Source of the DNA: an uncultured Desulfobacteraceae bacterium
Lineage (GTDB): Bacteria > Desulfobacterota > Desulfobacteria > Desulfobacterales > UBA5852
Assembly (NCBI GenBank): GCA_913060875.1
Contig: CAJXSL010000016.1
Coordinates: 78,412 to 142,411, forward strand
Length of the DNA stretch: 64,000 nucleotides
Direction: 5' to 3'
Positions 33,482 to 42,233 of this stretch are shown here, piece after piece; position 1 is the first letter of the stretch, and each line of letters opens with the position of its first letter. Both the position numbers and the translations under genes were made by a program. The notes under the pieces are model-generated. The model did no database searches and was not told the DNA's origin. It saw only the letters and a list, made by a program, of their open reading frames with translations.

Positions 33482-35158
33482 ATGTCGCGCGGCAACGTCA
33501 TACTGGCGGCTCTTCTGTGGGCGATCATCGCCTTTTTCGTGCTTTACCCGCTGTCCATCCTGGTGTTGGAGAGTTTTAAAATTTCCGGGACCGACAACTG
33601 GGGGCTGAACAATTATGTGGAGTTCTTCCGGGATACCTATTATCTCAAGACTTTCGGCAATACCCTGCTCCTGAGTACGCTGCTGCTGCTGACGACAACG
33701 ATCTTCGGGGTGCCCCTGGCCTATATCCTGGCACGCTACCGGCATCGGGGGAAAACCGTTTTCACGGCCTTGATCCTGCTCCCGATTGTGCTGCCCGCCT
33801 TTGCCGGGGTGTTTGCTTTCATTATTTTCTTTGGCAAATACGGCACCCTGAACCTGCTTCTCATGGATATCGGTATTATCGAGGAGCCCGTCAATTTCAT
33901 TTACGGCCTGCACGGACTGGTTTTCATTCAGGCGTTGCACATGCTGCCGTTTATCGTTCTAGGGCTTTCGGCCGGTTTCACCAACATCGATCCATCCTTT
34001 GAAGAAGCCGCCGAGGTCGAGGGGGCCAGCGGCTTCCGAAGGTTTTTCACAATTACGTTGCCCCTCTGCACCCCGAGCTATCTGGCGGGGGCCGTCCTGG
34101 TTTTTTTGTGGCCCTTCACCGACTGGCTCACTCCCTTGATTTTAGGTCAGGTGGACTTTCTGCCGTCGGTCTCCTACATCAACATCTCCTATCACTTCAC
34201 CGACGTCCACCGGAAATATATGGGTATTGTGGCGACGGTGGTCTCCGCGGTCGTGTGCATCAGCCTGTTTTTACTGGCCCGATGGTGGGTCGAGAAGCGT
34301 AAGTACACGGGCCTGTCCAAAGGGACGACATCGGAAGGCCGGGTGGTCGAGCCGAGTCCATTTGTGAGGCTGGGGGCGTATGTGTTTATGGCGTTCATAG
34401 CCGTCCTGGTTCTGTTGATCCCCATTGTTCTGGGGTTGTCCGCCTTTTCCCGAAGATGGGTTTTCGAGCCCTTCCCCACCTATTGGACCCTGGAGAATTT
34501 CAGGCTTATTCTCCTGGAAAGCCCGGGGTTGGTGAAAAACTCTTTTCTTTTCAGTGGTATCGCGCTTCTGTTCGGGATTGCCTTCGGGCTTCCGGCGGCT
34601 TACCTCATCGTGCGGACACGGGTGCCCGGCAAGGATGCGCTCGATTTCGTCATCACCCTGATGCTGGCCTTCCCGGGGATTGCCGTCGGCGTCAGTTATC
34701 TCCTCGCCTTCTGGCAGGGCATTCCCCTGGCGACGCATTGGATCATCATGCCCCTGGCCTTGTTTGCCCGGCGGCTGCCCTATTTTTTACGCATGGCCCA
34801 TTCCTCTTACCTGCAGTTGGACCCCTCGCTGGAAGAGGCTTCCGAGGTGTCCGGCGCCGGAAAGATCAGGACGTTCTTCAGCATATCCCTGCCGTTGTTG
34901 CTGAAGGGCGTTCTGGTGGGTGTGGTGATGTTTTTCATCATGGCCTTCCAGGAAATTTCCACGGCGATATTCCTTTACCGGGGGGGCTGGGAAACCTTGC
35001 CGATCGGCATTTATTTGAACTGGCACCGGGGCATGGAATTTGGAATTGCCGCCGCCATGGCCTTTTTAATGATCGTCATCACGTTTATCCTCCTGATGAT
35101 CATTTCGCGTATCGGCGGCGGCGTCCTCAAGGCGGCCTGGGGTGCCGGGGAGAACTAA
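33482..35158 (+). CDS. Iron(III)-type ABC transporter permease (fused two-domain, FbpB-like)
   Basis: A 558-residue membrane protein with two homologous halves of about six helices each. Both halves carry the EAA loop that docks the ATPase: FEEAAEVEGASGFRRFFTITLP and LEEASEVSGAGKIRTFFSISLP. This duplicated layout is typical of ferric-iron permeases. GGAG precedes the ATG at 33482. The TAA stop at 35156-35158 is provided by the start of a minimal family A element that separates it from the ATPase gene. Confidence 0.9.
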   Translation: MSRGNVILAALLWAIIAFFVLYPLSILVLESFKISGTDNWGLNNYVEFFRDTYYLKTFGNTLLLSTLLLLTTTIFGVPLAYILARYRHRGKTVFTALILLPIVLPAFAGVFAFIIFFGKYGTLNLLLMDIGIIEEPVNFIYGLHGLVFIQALHMLPFIVLGLSAGFTNIDPSFEEAAEVEGASGFRRFFTITLPLCTPSYLAGAVLVFLWPFTDWLTPLILGQVDFLPSVSYINISYHFTDVHRKYMGIVATVVSAVVCISLFLLARWWVEKRKYTGLSKGTTSEGRVVEPSPFVRLGAYVFMAFIAVLVLLIPIVLGLSAFSRRWVFEPFPTYWTLENFRLILLESPGLVKNSFLFSGIALLFGIAFGLPAAYLIVRTRVPGKDALDFVITLMLAFPGIAVGVSYLLAFWQGIPLATHWIIMPLALFARRLPYFLRMAHSSYLQLDPSLEEASEVSGAGKIRTFFSISLPLLLKGVLVGVVMFFIMAFQEISTAIFLYRGGWETLPIGIYLNWHRGMEFGIAAAMAFLMIVITFILLMIISRIGGGVLKAAWGAGEN

Positions 35159-35188
35159 CCCGGATATTTCACATGAAATGTTCGGGCC
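35156..35188. repeat. Minimal family A element (two terminal repeats only), copy A5
   Basis: CCCGGATATTTCA is followed after CA by TGAAATGTTCGGG, giving a near-perfect palindrome at 35159-35186. It has the two ends of family A and no interior. It sits inside the operon between permease and ATPase, and its leading TAA is the permease stop. Confidence 0.7.
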
Positions 35189-35204
35189 AAAAAAGGTGGA
35201 CGCC

Positions 35205-36287
35205 ATGGCATTCATCGAAATCCAGAACCTCTACAAGTGCTTCAAGAAGGTTGTCGCCATCAACCGCATCGATCTGCATGTCCAACAAGGCGAGATGCTG
35301 ACCCTGCTTGGCCCTTCCGGCTGCGGAAAAACGACCACGTTGCGCTGCATCGCCGGATTGGAAAAACCGGAAGAGGGCGACATCGTTATCGATGGTAAAC
35401 CGATGCTTTCGAAAGGGTTTGTGCCGCCGTCCAAAAGGGGTATCGGCATGGTGTTTCAGAATTATGCGGTCTGGCCACACATGAAGGTTATCAGCAACAT
35501 TGTTTACGGCCTTAAAATCCAGAAGCTGGCCAAGCCGAAGATTAAAGAAAAAGCTGCACAGGTCCTGGCGCTGGTCGGTCTGGAAGGGCTGGAGGACCGG
35601 TATCCCGCCCAGTTGAGCGGAGGCCAGCAGCAGCGGGTGGCCCTGGCGCGAGCCCTGGTGGGCAATCCCAAGGTGTTGCTGCTGGATGAACCGCTCAGCA
35701 ACCTGGACGCCAAACTCAGGGAAGAACTGCGGTTTGAAATCAAAAACCTGGTAAGGCGCATGGGCATCACATCGGTTTATGTGACCCATGACCAGGCCGA
35801 AGCCATGGTCATTTCCGACAGGATTGCGGTCATGGATGCCGGAAATGTGGTGCAGCTGGGTACCGCCCAGGAAATCTACCAGGAACCGGCCAATCGGTTT
35901 GTGGCCGACTTTATCGGTACAATGAATTTCATTCCCGGGGAGGTCGTCGAGACCCTCAAGGACAAAGACGCGGTTTATGTCAAGACGGAATTCAGCCCAA
36001 GACTATTGTGCCACCGGATCAACCATACAAGTGATTTGTCGGGGGCAAAAGTGTATGCCTCCATACGTCCCGAAGATGTCGAAGTGTTTCCAGACCCGCC
36101 CACACACATGGAGAATTTGTTCCAAGGCACGATTATCCATAAAGCCTATCTGGGCAATTTCCTGAATTTTTTCGTTCGTGTGAAAGAAACGATGATCCGG
36201 GTGCAGGTCCCCCATCACCTGCCCCAGGGGGAAGGCCAGGAGCTCTACCTGTTCCTGAATCCGGAAAAATGCGTGATCCTGCCTTGA
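35205..36287 (+). CDS. Iron(III)-type ABC transporter ATP-binding protein
   Basis: A 360-residue ATPase. Walker A is GPSGCGKTT (about 36-44), the Q-loop VFQNYAVWPH, the signature LSGGQQQRVALARAL, Walker B VLLLDEPLSNLD and the switch histidine in YVTHDQAEAM. Residues after about 240 form the TOBE/MOI regulatory domain typical of FbpC/PotA-type importers (IRPEDVEVFPD). The ATG at 35205 is preferred: AGGTGG lies 5 bases upstream and it begins the normal sequence AFIEIQNLYKCF; a longer frame would begin in the A5 repeat. It completes the importer with the two genes before it. Confidence 0.93.
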   Translation: MAFIEIQNLYKCFKKVVAINRIDLHVQQGEMLTLLGPSGCGKTTTLRCIAGLEKPEEGDIVIDGKPMLSKGFVPPSKRGIGMVFQNYAVWPHMKVISNIVYGLKIQKLAKPKIKEKAAQVLALVGLEGLEDRYPAQLSGGQQQRVALARALVGNPKVLLLDEPLSNLDAKLREELRFEIKNLVRRMGITSVYVTHDQAEAMVISDRIAVMDAGNVVQLGTAQEIYQEPANRFVADFIGTMNFIPGEVVETLKDKDAVYVKTEFSPRLLCHRINHTSDLSGAKVYASIRPEDVEVFPDPPTHMENLFQGTIIHKAYLGNFLNFFVRVKETMIRVQVPHHLPQGEGQELYLFLNPEKCVILP

Positions 36288-36376
36288 TTGACACTAACGG
36301 ATACCAGAAACAAGGATCGTTTCCCGCATTCGGGACGAAAGCGGGACAATCGGCCCTGCGGCCCCGGCGAATAGGT

Positions 36377-37771
36377 TCACGGCAGAACTGCCGCTTTCAG
36401 GTCTTCTACCACCATGCCAAAGGTTCGCGCGATTTCGCGTTCCTGTTCCAGGCGTTTAATGTAGTAGTACACAGCAAGGCTTTCATCCGGGTGGGCTTTC
36501 CAGGCATGGCAGTGCAGGCGGCCGGTCTGGTGGTAGAGATAGGGGCAGCCGCCCATGCAGATGGGCAGCAGCAGGCAGTCGGCGCATTCGAGTTGGAAAA
36601 TATTCCGCCGGTTCCAGTTCTCCGCGTTCCGGCGCATACGGTCATCTTCGGTATGAAACAGGTGTCCCACAGCGGCGGATCCCTCCGAGGCTTCGTTCCA
36701 GCATTTCAGCAGGCAGCCGTGGGGCGTAACCACGAAGGCATTGGCCCTTTCGGCCATGCAATAGGTGCTTATGGCTCGCGGGGCGCGGTAGGCCAGATAA
36801 CCCTGTTCGACCAGTTCCATCGTGGTCTCCAGTTCGAGCAGGGCAAAGTCGGCATCGGCCAAACAATCGCTAACCACGTCCATGCATACCCCGGTGTAGG
36901 GATAGGTCCGGCCGAGATAGGGATGGACCCTATCGGTCAACCCCATGTCGGCTATTTGTTGGAGAATGGCGGAGATACCCTCACGATTGGTCTGGTCCAC
37001 ATTGATGCGCAGGTGGATGGGCACCCGGGATGCGGCCGCCTCGATGTTGGCCAGAATGGTGTCGAAGGTGCCCCTGCCATCGGCCAAAGGCCGCCGCTGA
37101 TCATGAACGGGCTGCGGGCCATCGAGGGTGACCTGGGCGTGGTTGATGCTGCAGTCCCGCAATCGTTCGGCCATGTGGCCGTCCAGCAGGTAGCCGTTGG
37201 TGATGATGTGGGATGAGTAGCGGGCCTTGCGTCGATCGCAGAGCCGCCGGAAGCCGGCAGTGAGCCTTTCGATACGATCAATTTGAAGCAGCGGCTCCCC
37301 GCCGAACCAGGTGACGGAGAGGGTGCCGTCTTCGCCCAACCGTGCGGCCGCCATATTCAGCACGGCTTCCTCGACTTCCGGCCCCATGGTCTCAGGCTGA
37401 TGCTCCTGATAGCAATAGCGGCAGCGAAAATTGCATGCCAGGGTCGGAATGATGGTCAGGCTGAGATTACGGTTGTTTGTTCGGGCCTGGGCATGCCCGT
37501 TTCGCAGGTAATCCCTTTCATCGACTTCTGCGGGAATTAGAAAACCCTTATCCAGGAGTTGCCGGCAAAGCCCGTGAGGTTGAGAGGGATACGCGTTGTG
37601 AGGGGTAGCCAGCAGTATTTCCGTCTGCCGTGCTTCTGAGCCATCCAGGGCCATGAGATTCAGGGTAAAGAAATTGAAGAAGAGAACCGTACCATCCGGC
37701 AGCAGGGTATGGAAATTATAGGCGGATGGCTTCAGGTCCTGGCTGTCGTTTTCTTGGGCATCATGTTCGAT
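36377..37771 (-). CDS. Radical SAM/SPASM peptide maturase (start codon uncertain)
   Basis: A radical S-adenosylmethionine enzyme that probably modifies the adjacent cysteine-rich peptide. CNFRCRYC is the 4Fe-4S site and VTWFGGEPLLQ the SAM-binding GGEP; the C-terminal SPASM domain shows CLLKCWNEAS and ECADCLLLPICMGGCPYLYH followed by HCHAW, binding auxiliary clusters. The first ATG is at 37654, but the frame is open to a TAG at 37787-37789, and the extra residues (SAYNFHTLLPDGTVLFFN) look like the normal N-terminus of SPASM maturases. An AGGAGG at 37778-37783 points to codon ATC at 37769-37771, giving 464 residues; CTG at 37733-37735 is another option. The true start cannot be fixed from sequence. 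Confidence 0.85.
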   Translation of the reverse strand: MEHDAQENDSQDLKPSAYNFHTLLPDGTVLFFNFFTLNLMALDGSEARQTEILLATPHNAYPSQPHGLCRQLLDKGFLIPAEVDERDYLRNGHAQARTNNRNLSLTIIPTLACNFRCRYCYQEHQPETMGPEVEEAVLNMAAARLGEDGTLSVTWFGGEPLLQIDRIERLTAGFRRLCDRRKARYSSHIITNGYLLDGHMAERLRDCSINHAQVTLDGPQPVHDQRRPLADGRGTFDTILANIEAAASRVPIHLRINVDQTNREGISAILQQIADMGLTDRVHPYLGRTYPYTGVCMDVVSDCLADADFALLELETTMELVEQGYLAYRAPRAISTYCMAERANAFVVTPHGCLLKCWNEASEGSAAVGHLFHTEDDRMRRNAENWNRRNIFQLECADCLLLPICMGGCPYLYHQTGRLHCHAWKAHPDESLAVYYYIKRLEQEREIARTFGMVVEDLKAAVLP

Positions 37772-37814
37772 GGCGGACCTCCTGATCTAAAGGCTTTCGA
37801 ATTGGGCGTCTTTA

Positions 37815-38570
37815 CTAATTGGTTTTTGGGCGCACGTTGAGCGTTTTTTGCTGGACAGGTTGCCCGCCCATTACCTGCTGGGGGGTGATAACGCGTTTCT
37901 GTCGGAGCATGTTCTGAACCTGGCGTCCCAGTTGTCGGGTGTTGGTGGTATGGAAGTGTTCCATCAACCCCTGGACATAAGGATCGTTGCGGCACTGGTT
38001 CAACAGGCCCGTGATATCCGCTTTATTTTTGCCGCAGCCGCCGAGACTCGGGCAGGATTGCGACGTGCACTCATTGTCACCGCAGACATCGAGAGTGCCG
38101 CAGTCCTGATCGTTACAGTCGTTGGTGCCACATTCACCTCCCGATCCATCTTCGCCGATGTCCTGGCCGCTGCATACATTGGTGGAACAGGTGTCCAAGG
38201 CCGGGCATGAGTCGCCGCCAAAAGAACCGCACACAGAAAATTGAGGGCAGCTGCTGGCCGCATTCGCCCCCGTGACCCCACCCAAAGAATGGACGGCGCA
38301 ACCCATGCCTTGTTTGGCACCCGGCAGCCCCAGGCGGGCGGCCGGCTTCATGGGCCTAATCCGCCCAAATTGGCTTTGAAACACCTTCAGATCGAACCCG
38401 GAGAGTTTGACTTTGAGCATTTTCAATTTGGTTTGAGCGTTTTTGGGCAACGTTCCGGCTTTGGCTGACAGGATACGTTTAAGATCCAGGACGCTGATGC
38501 CGGCTGCCAGGGCGACGGTTTTGAGAATGTGGTTCATGGCTTCGCGGCGATCCATGTGGGAGGTAAACAT
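37815..38570 (-). CDS. Cysteine-rich repeat protein, candidate RiPP precursor
   Basis: A 251-residue protein next to the SPASM gene on the same strand. The N-terminus has a twin-arginine-like start (MDRREAMNHI, then LKTVALAAG), followed by a basic leader-like region. Residues 108-179 hold 12 cysteines with spacings of mostly 4 or 5 (for example GTNDCNDQDCG, DVCGDNECTSQSC), rich in Gly, Ser, Asp and Asn; two more cysteines lie at 91 and 193. The C-terminal 60 residues are ordinary and basic. This is the arrangement expected for a substrate of a thioether-forming radical SAM enzyme, although it is long for a RiPP and could instead be a cysteine-rich exported protein. AAGGGA supports ATG 38570. 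Confidence 0.75.
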   Translation of the reverse strand: MFTSHMDRREAMNHILKTVALAAGISVLDLKRILSAKAGTLPKNAQTKLKMLKVKLSGFDLKVFQSQFGRIRPMKPAARLGLPGAKQGMGCAVHSLGGVTGANAASSCPQFSVCGSFGGDSCPALDTCSTNVCSGQDIGEDGSGGECGTNDCNDQDCGTLDVCGDNECTSQSCPSLGGCGKNKADITGLLNQCRNDPYVQGLMEHFHTTNTRQLGRQVQNMLRQKRVITPQQVMGGQPVQQKTLNVRPKTN

Positions 38571-38641
38571 TGGCATTCCCTTTCATTTGGAGGTGGATTA
38601 TTCGAAACGGTTGCATCACCAATAGGTTTTTCAGTTGACGA

Positions 38642-40423
38642 TCAAGGGTGCCGGCCACGCATCCAGAGATGGACGGCACTTAAAATACCAAACAACAAAA
38701 ACGTACCGGCAAAAAAGTACGGCACGGCATTGAAACCGGGGCCTCCCGGAATCAAGACTGCTTGTCGGGGCTTGTCGGGATTGTAGTAGACCGGAATGGA
38801 TTTCCCTTTGGGATAGCGGGTGACAAGCTGTTGGGCGTTTCCGGAAGGCGAGGAAAGCGCTACTTTGGAGCCCTTGAAGCGATTGCCATCGACTTGGTAT
38901 TCATAGGCGATTTTGGGGGTCGTTATGAAGGTTTCCTCTTTTTGGGAGTCATCACTGCTGGTGCGGGTATGCGCCTCGATTTCCGATCGAATGATCACGC
39001 CGTTGGCCGTTGGCCAGGTTTTGCTGGCCATGCGGGTCGCATAAGTGCTGTAGGTGAAAAGGGCGATGATGAGGCCGACCGCGAGGAAGAGAACCGTAAA
39101 CGCGACCTTTTCCACATAGGGCGAAGCGAACCCCCCGATCAAAAAGAAAACCCCGAAACAGAAAATGATCAAGGCGGCCATATAGGCTTCGAAAAGCAGG
39201 ACCGGAAGGCAAACCAGCAAGAGAAAGGCGCCGCCAATCCTTTTCCCCCAACGCTTGACCGTCGGCATCAGGGCGGTGTCGGCTTTGTCTATAAACTCCC
39301 GGAAAGTTTTTGTGGCATCTTCAGGGGAGAGGCGCTCCGGTGTCGCCGATGCGGGCGGCGGCGGTGGGGCCGCTTCGGTGGAGGACGCGCCGGCAGCCAG
39401 GGCTGCATTGCCGGCTGCCACGGACCCCGGTGGGGCCTGACGTTTGATCGTCCATATCCGGGTGTTGAGATTCAGATCCTCGACAATATCGATGGCCAGC
39501 TTCAGATCATCGTAATATTCCTGCACGTGGGCGATGGTCAGGAGACTTTCCATAATTTTGGGCTCGAACAATTCTCGGGCCAGGGGAATGGCCACGTGCA
39601 GTTTGGACGCCGAAAAGGAAAGCCGCATCTCTTTCCGGGTCCGATTGCGGAAGTCCACGATTCGGCGCATCAGGCTGGTGGAAAGTAGATAGCGGGCCTC
39701 CACCTGGTCTTCGCCATAGACCACGAACAACTTTTCGAATTCTGGGTCTTCCAGTTTGATCAACTGGCCGTTTTGAACGTTGAGGGCCTGAAGCGCCTGG
39801 CCCAGATCGCCAAACAGTTTTTGGGCGGTGTCCGGCAGAACCACGGTTGTTCCCTTGAAGGTTTTGTTGAAATCCGCCACGAAAAAAAGACCGCTGAAAA
39901 TCGGGGTATAGCGCTTTTTAGTCCCCCGGTTGGCACTGCTCGAGCTGGAACCCTGGCGGACAATGTCCACCCGTTTGGCATGGATTTCGGAAAACTTGAT
40001 GGCGGTTTCGCCGATGGTGCCGCTGACCAGGTCGTCCCCTTTGTATTCGCCGGGCCGGTCGTGGAATAAATGGCTGGCCAGGAATTCTTCCTTGGACACT
40101 ATACCGTCTTTGTCGTACCGCAACCCCTGATGGACAAACGCCACAATCCTGGGAATGATGGTGGCCTTGAATCCGGCATGGTAGTCCCGGTAGTATTTGA
40201 CATGCCAGGGGAAAAGGGTGAAAACCGCCGAAAGCACCAGGAACAAAAAGAGAAACGTAAGATTCAGGCCGAATTGGCCGGCAACAAACAAAAATACCAG
40301 ATTAAGGCCCAACACAATGAGAACTGCCTGGATCAGTTTCTTTTTGACGGTGATGCGCTGGGCTTCCAGCTTTTCCAGATCCGGCAGGAGTTCGGATTGA
40401 TAGAATGTCTCCAGCGACGTCAT
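38642..40423 (-). CDS. DUF3137 / DUF3592 membrane protein
   Basis: A 593-residue membrane protein. The N-terminal part (SLETFYQSELLPDLEKLEAQR, two helices, then GDDLVSGTIGETAIKFSEIHA and GLFFVADFNKTFKGTTVVLPD) fits DUF3137, a domain often paired with LemA. After a proline/alanine-rich linker (about 345-370) come two more helices, then a soluble segment GVIIRSEIEAHTR, YEYQVDGNRFKGSKV and PVYYNPDKPRQAVL that matches DUF3592, and a last helix. The fusion of the two DUFs in one chain is noteworthy. GAGGAGGG precedes the ATG at 40423. Role unknown; a membrane scaffold with LemA is a reasonable guess. It precedes the peptide precursor gene on the same strand. Confidence 0.8.
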   Translation of the reverse strand: MTSLETFYQSELLPDLEKLEAQRITVKKKLIQAVLIVLGLNLVFLFVAGQFGLNLTFLFLFLVLSAVFTLFPWHVKYYRDYHAGFKATIIPRIVAFVHQGLRYDKDGIVSKEEFLASHLFHDRPGEYKGDDLVSGTIGETAIKFSEIHAKRVDIVRQGSSSSSANRGTKKRYTPIFSGLFFVADFNKTFKGTTVVLPDTAQKLFGDLGQALQALNVQNGQLIKLEDPEFEKLFVVYGEDQVEARYLLSTSLMRRIVDFRNRTRKEMRLSFSASKLHVAIPLARELFEPKIMESLLTIAHVQEYYDDLKLAIDIVEDLNLNTRIWTIKRQAPPGSVAAGNAALAAGASSTEAAPPPPPASATPERLSPEDATKTFREFIDKADTALMPTVKRWGKRIGGAFLLLVCLPVLLFEAYMAALIIFCFGVFFLIGGFASPYVEKVAFTVLFLAVGLIIALFTYSTYATRMASKTWPTANGVIIRSEIEAHTRTSSDDSQKEETFITTPKIAYEYQVDGNRFKGSKVALSSPSGNAQQLVTRYPKGKSIPVYYNPDKPRQAVLIPGGPGFNAVPYFFAGTFLLFGILSAVHLWMRGRHP

Positions 40424-40469
40424 TTGCGCACCCTCCTCTATCAAACAGTTGAAATGCCGCGGGGTTCGA

Positions 40470-40732
40470 CTAACCCGGATATTTCACGCGTTCGAGATGG
40501 TCATCGGCAAGGCATCAGGGGCGCCGCTGTACGCCTGTACCGCAAGCCCTTGATAACGCAGCCGATGGGCATCTCGGGCGCGCCCGTAGGGTGAAATTTT
40601 TTCTGCCTTTTTGGAAAGCAGCGCAGGTTACAAACTGTTACCGAAAAATCAAGCCTCGAATAGCGCTTATAACATCGATATATTTACATAAATTTTATTG
40701 TACGAAAAAATTTCATGAAATATTCGGGCTAA
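40470..40732. repeat. Family A inverted-repeat element, complete copy A2
   Basis: 263 bases, the same length as A1. The ends are CTAACCCGGATATTTCA and the complement of TGAAATATTCGGGCTAA (14 of 17 match). The interior matches A1 block by block (GGGGCGCCGCTGTACGCC; GTGAAATTTTTTC; AAATTTCATGAAATATTC). It lies between lemA and the DUF3137 gene. Confidence 0.85.
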
Positions 40733-40817
40733 GGGGCGTCGGCCATTCCCTCGGCCGGCGTGAGGTCATCGGATGTTACTTGGTCCGGACGGCGCCTTAG
40801 TGTTTATGTTCAGCCGG

Positions 40818-41375
40818 TCATGTCTTAAAGATGCGGCCGACATCGACGGGTTGGGCCTCCCGGGTGCCAATTGCGAAAAACACCTTTTGCTGATAGCGCA
40901 TCAAACCGGCCACCAGGTTGCTGGGAAACATTTCCAGGGCATTGTTGTAGTCTTTTACAGAGGCATTATACGCCCGGCGGGCGGCGGAGATCTGCTCCTC
41001 CACTTCGTTCAGGGAGGCCTGCAGGTTCAGGAAGTTCTCGCTGGCCTTGAGATCCGGATAGTTCTCCACCGCCATCATGATGCGCCCCAGGGCGCCGGTC
41101 ACGGTTTTGTCCAGTTCCACGGCTTCGGCGTCGGTCATCGTGCCGGACGCCGCCTTGGCGCGCATGTCCGTCACCCGGGTGAGGACATCCGCCTCGTGTT
41201 TCATATAGCGCTTCACCATTTCGGCCAGGTTCGGAATAAGATCGAACCGCTTCTTGAGCAGGACATCGATGCTGGAGAAAGCATTGGCCACCTGATTTTT
41301 TTTGCCCACCAGGCTGTTGTAAATCAGGATCAGGGCAACTGCGAGTATGCCGACAACGATGAGGGTAACGGACAC
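40818..41375 (-). CDS. lemA: LemA family protein
   Basis: A 185-residue protein with one N-terminal membrane helix (about 3-20) and a long helical domain. LemA words are YNSLVGKKNQVANAFSSIDVLLKKRFDLIPNLAEMVKRYMKHE and SLNEVEEQISAARRAYNASVKDYN, followed by FPSNLVAGLM. LemA proteins are membrane-attached helical bundles often encoded beside DUF3137 proteins or membrane proteases; their biochemical role is not settled. The start is GTG at 41375, with AGGAGG 5 bases upstream. The DUF3137 gene follows on the same strand after family A repeat A2. Confidence 0.9.
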   Translation of the reverse strand: MSVTLIVVGILAVALILIYNSLVGKKNQVANAFSSIDVLLKKRFDLIPNLAEMVKRYMKHEADVLTRVTDMRAKAASGTMTDAEAVELDKTVTGALGRIMMAVENYPDLKASENFLNLQASLNEVEEQISAARRAYNASVKDYNNALEMFPSNLVAGLMRYQQKVFFAIGTREAQPVDVGRIFKT

Positions 41376-41384
41376 GACGGCCTC

Positions 41385-41990
41385 CTATTTAAAAATATCG
41401 CTGAAAACGCCCTGGATTCCCTTGCGGACTTCTTCGATGGTATTTTGCTTGACTTCGTCACGGGCCGCCTGCCCCACGTCCTTGGCATCTTCGGTAATGG
41501 CCTCTTCCACGGCTGACGGTTGGGATTGGGCCTGAGGGGAGGCCTGTTGAGAAGGCGTTGCAGATGACGAACCGCTGCAGTTGCCGATCCGGCGGCCGGT
41601 GATGGTATTGGTGATCTGCATGTTGGTGCCGCTGATGGCCATGACCATACTGCCGTTCATGGTGTTGCCGTGATAGGTGACCTCGCCGCTGCCTTCCATC
41701 TGGCCGCCCTGGCCGCCGCAGACAATATCCCAGCTGATGGTGTCGCTGTTGGTGACCACGTTGGTTATCTGGCATTCCTGGGAAGCGTTTTGGCTCATGG
41801 GGACCAGATCGTCCTGGGTGATGCACTGGGTATGGGTTTCAGCGGGGACCTGCATGGCGCCCCCACCCTGCATCTGGGTTTCGGTGGTGAATTCCCACAG
41901 GCCGGGATTGATGTTGGGACCGGCCAATGCAGAGCCCGCTATCAGCAGGATGGTTAGCAGCAGCGTTGGGATCAGGTTACGGGTTTTCAT
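41385..41990 (-). CDS. Exported DUF3617 family protein
   Basis: A 201-residue periplasmic protein. The signal peptide is MKTRNLIPTLLLTILLIAG with cleavage near ALAG. The mature part has INPGLWEFTTETQMQG, HTQCITQDDLVP, CQITNVVTNSDTISWDIVCGG and VTYHGNTMNGSMVMAI, the pattern of DUF3617 with paired cysteines. The C-terminus is a low-complexity Ser/Gln/Pro linker and a short helix (EEVRKGIQGVFSDIF). AAGGAGG precedes the ATG. It is just upstream of lemA. Function unknown. Confidence 0.85.
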   Translation of the reverse strand: MKTRNLIPTLLLTILLIAGSALAGPNINPGLWEFTTETQMQGGGAMQVPAETHTQCITQDDLVPMSQNASQECQITNVVTNSDTISWDIVCGGQGGQMEGSGEVTYHGNTMNGSMVMAISGTNMQITNTITGRRIGNCSGSSSATPSQQASPQAQSQPSAVEEAITEDAKDVGQAARDEVKQNTIEEVRKGIQGVFSDIFK

Positions 41991-42017
41991 GGGGACCTCC
42001 TTCGTTGATAAACGTTA

Positions 42018-42233
42018 TCTAGTGCCCATCCATCAATGGCATCTTTCGGCCCCTGGCGGCGTTCTCGCTCGTTTTCAATCCTCGCAATAGCGGGCTATTC
42101 CTCCGGTTGACACCCACCGATTGGAATCGATTAGACGGGAAGTCCCGTCTAGCGGGATCATATCCCGCGGAGCGGGAAAACGCGCTCGGGCCTTGCCAGG
42201 AACCAAAATCTACCATTTAGGGACGGACACTAT
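42018..42233. repeat. Family C inverted-repeat element, copy C2, with two internal hairpins
   Basis: The left end TAGTGCCCATCC and the complement of the right end, TAGTGTCCGTCC, are the terminal repeats. Inside are two adjacent perfect hairpins: TAGACGGGA/TCCCGTCTA at 42132-42151 and GCGGGAT/ATCCCGC at 42152-42168. The right end forms the TAG stop of the next gene. Confidence 0.7.

Noticed and set aside
37732..37995. 87-codon minus-strand frame between precursor and maturase
   Set aside because: It is a shifted frame of the precursor's 3' part and shows no protein-like pattern. It contains an ATG pair close to the maturase ribosome site, but translation there stops after about 11 codons.
42132..42168. 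Two adjacent hairpins read as a terminator
   Set aside because: They have no T tract and lie within a repeat that has terminal inverted ends; the repeat explains them better.
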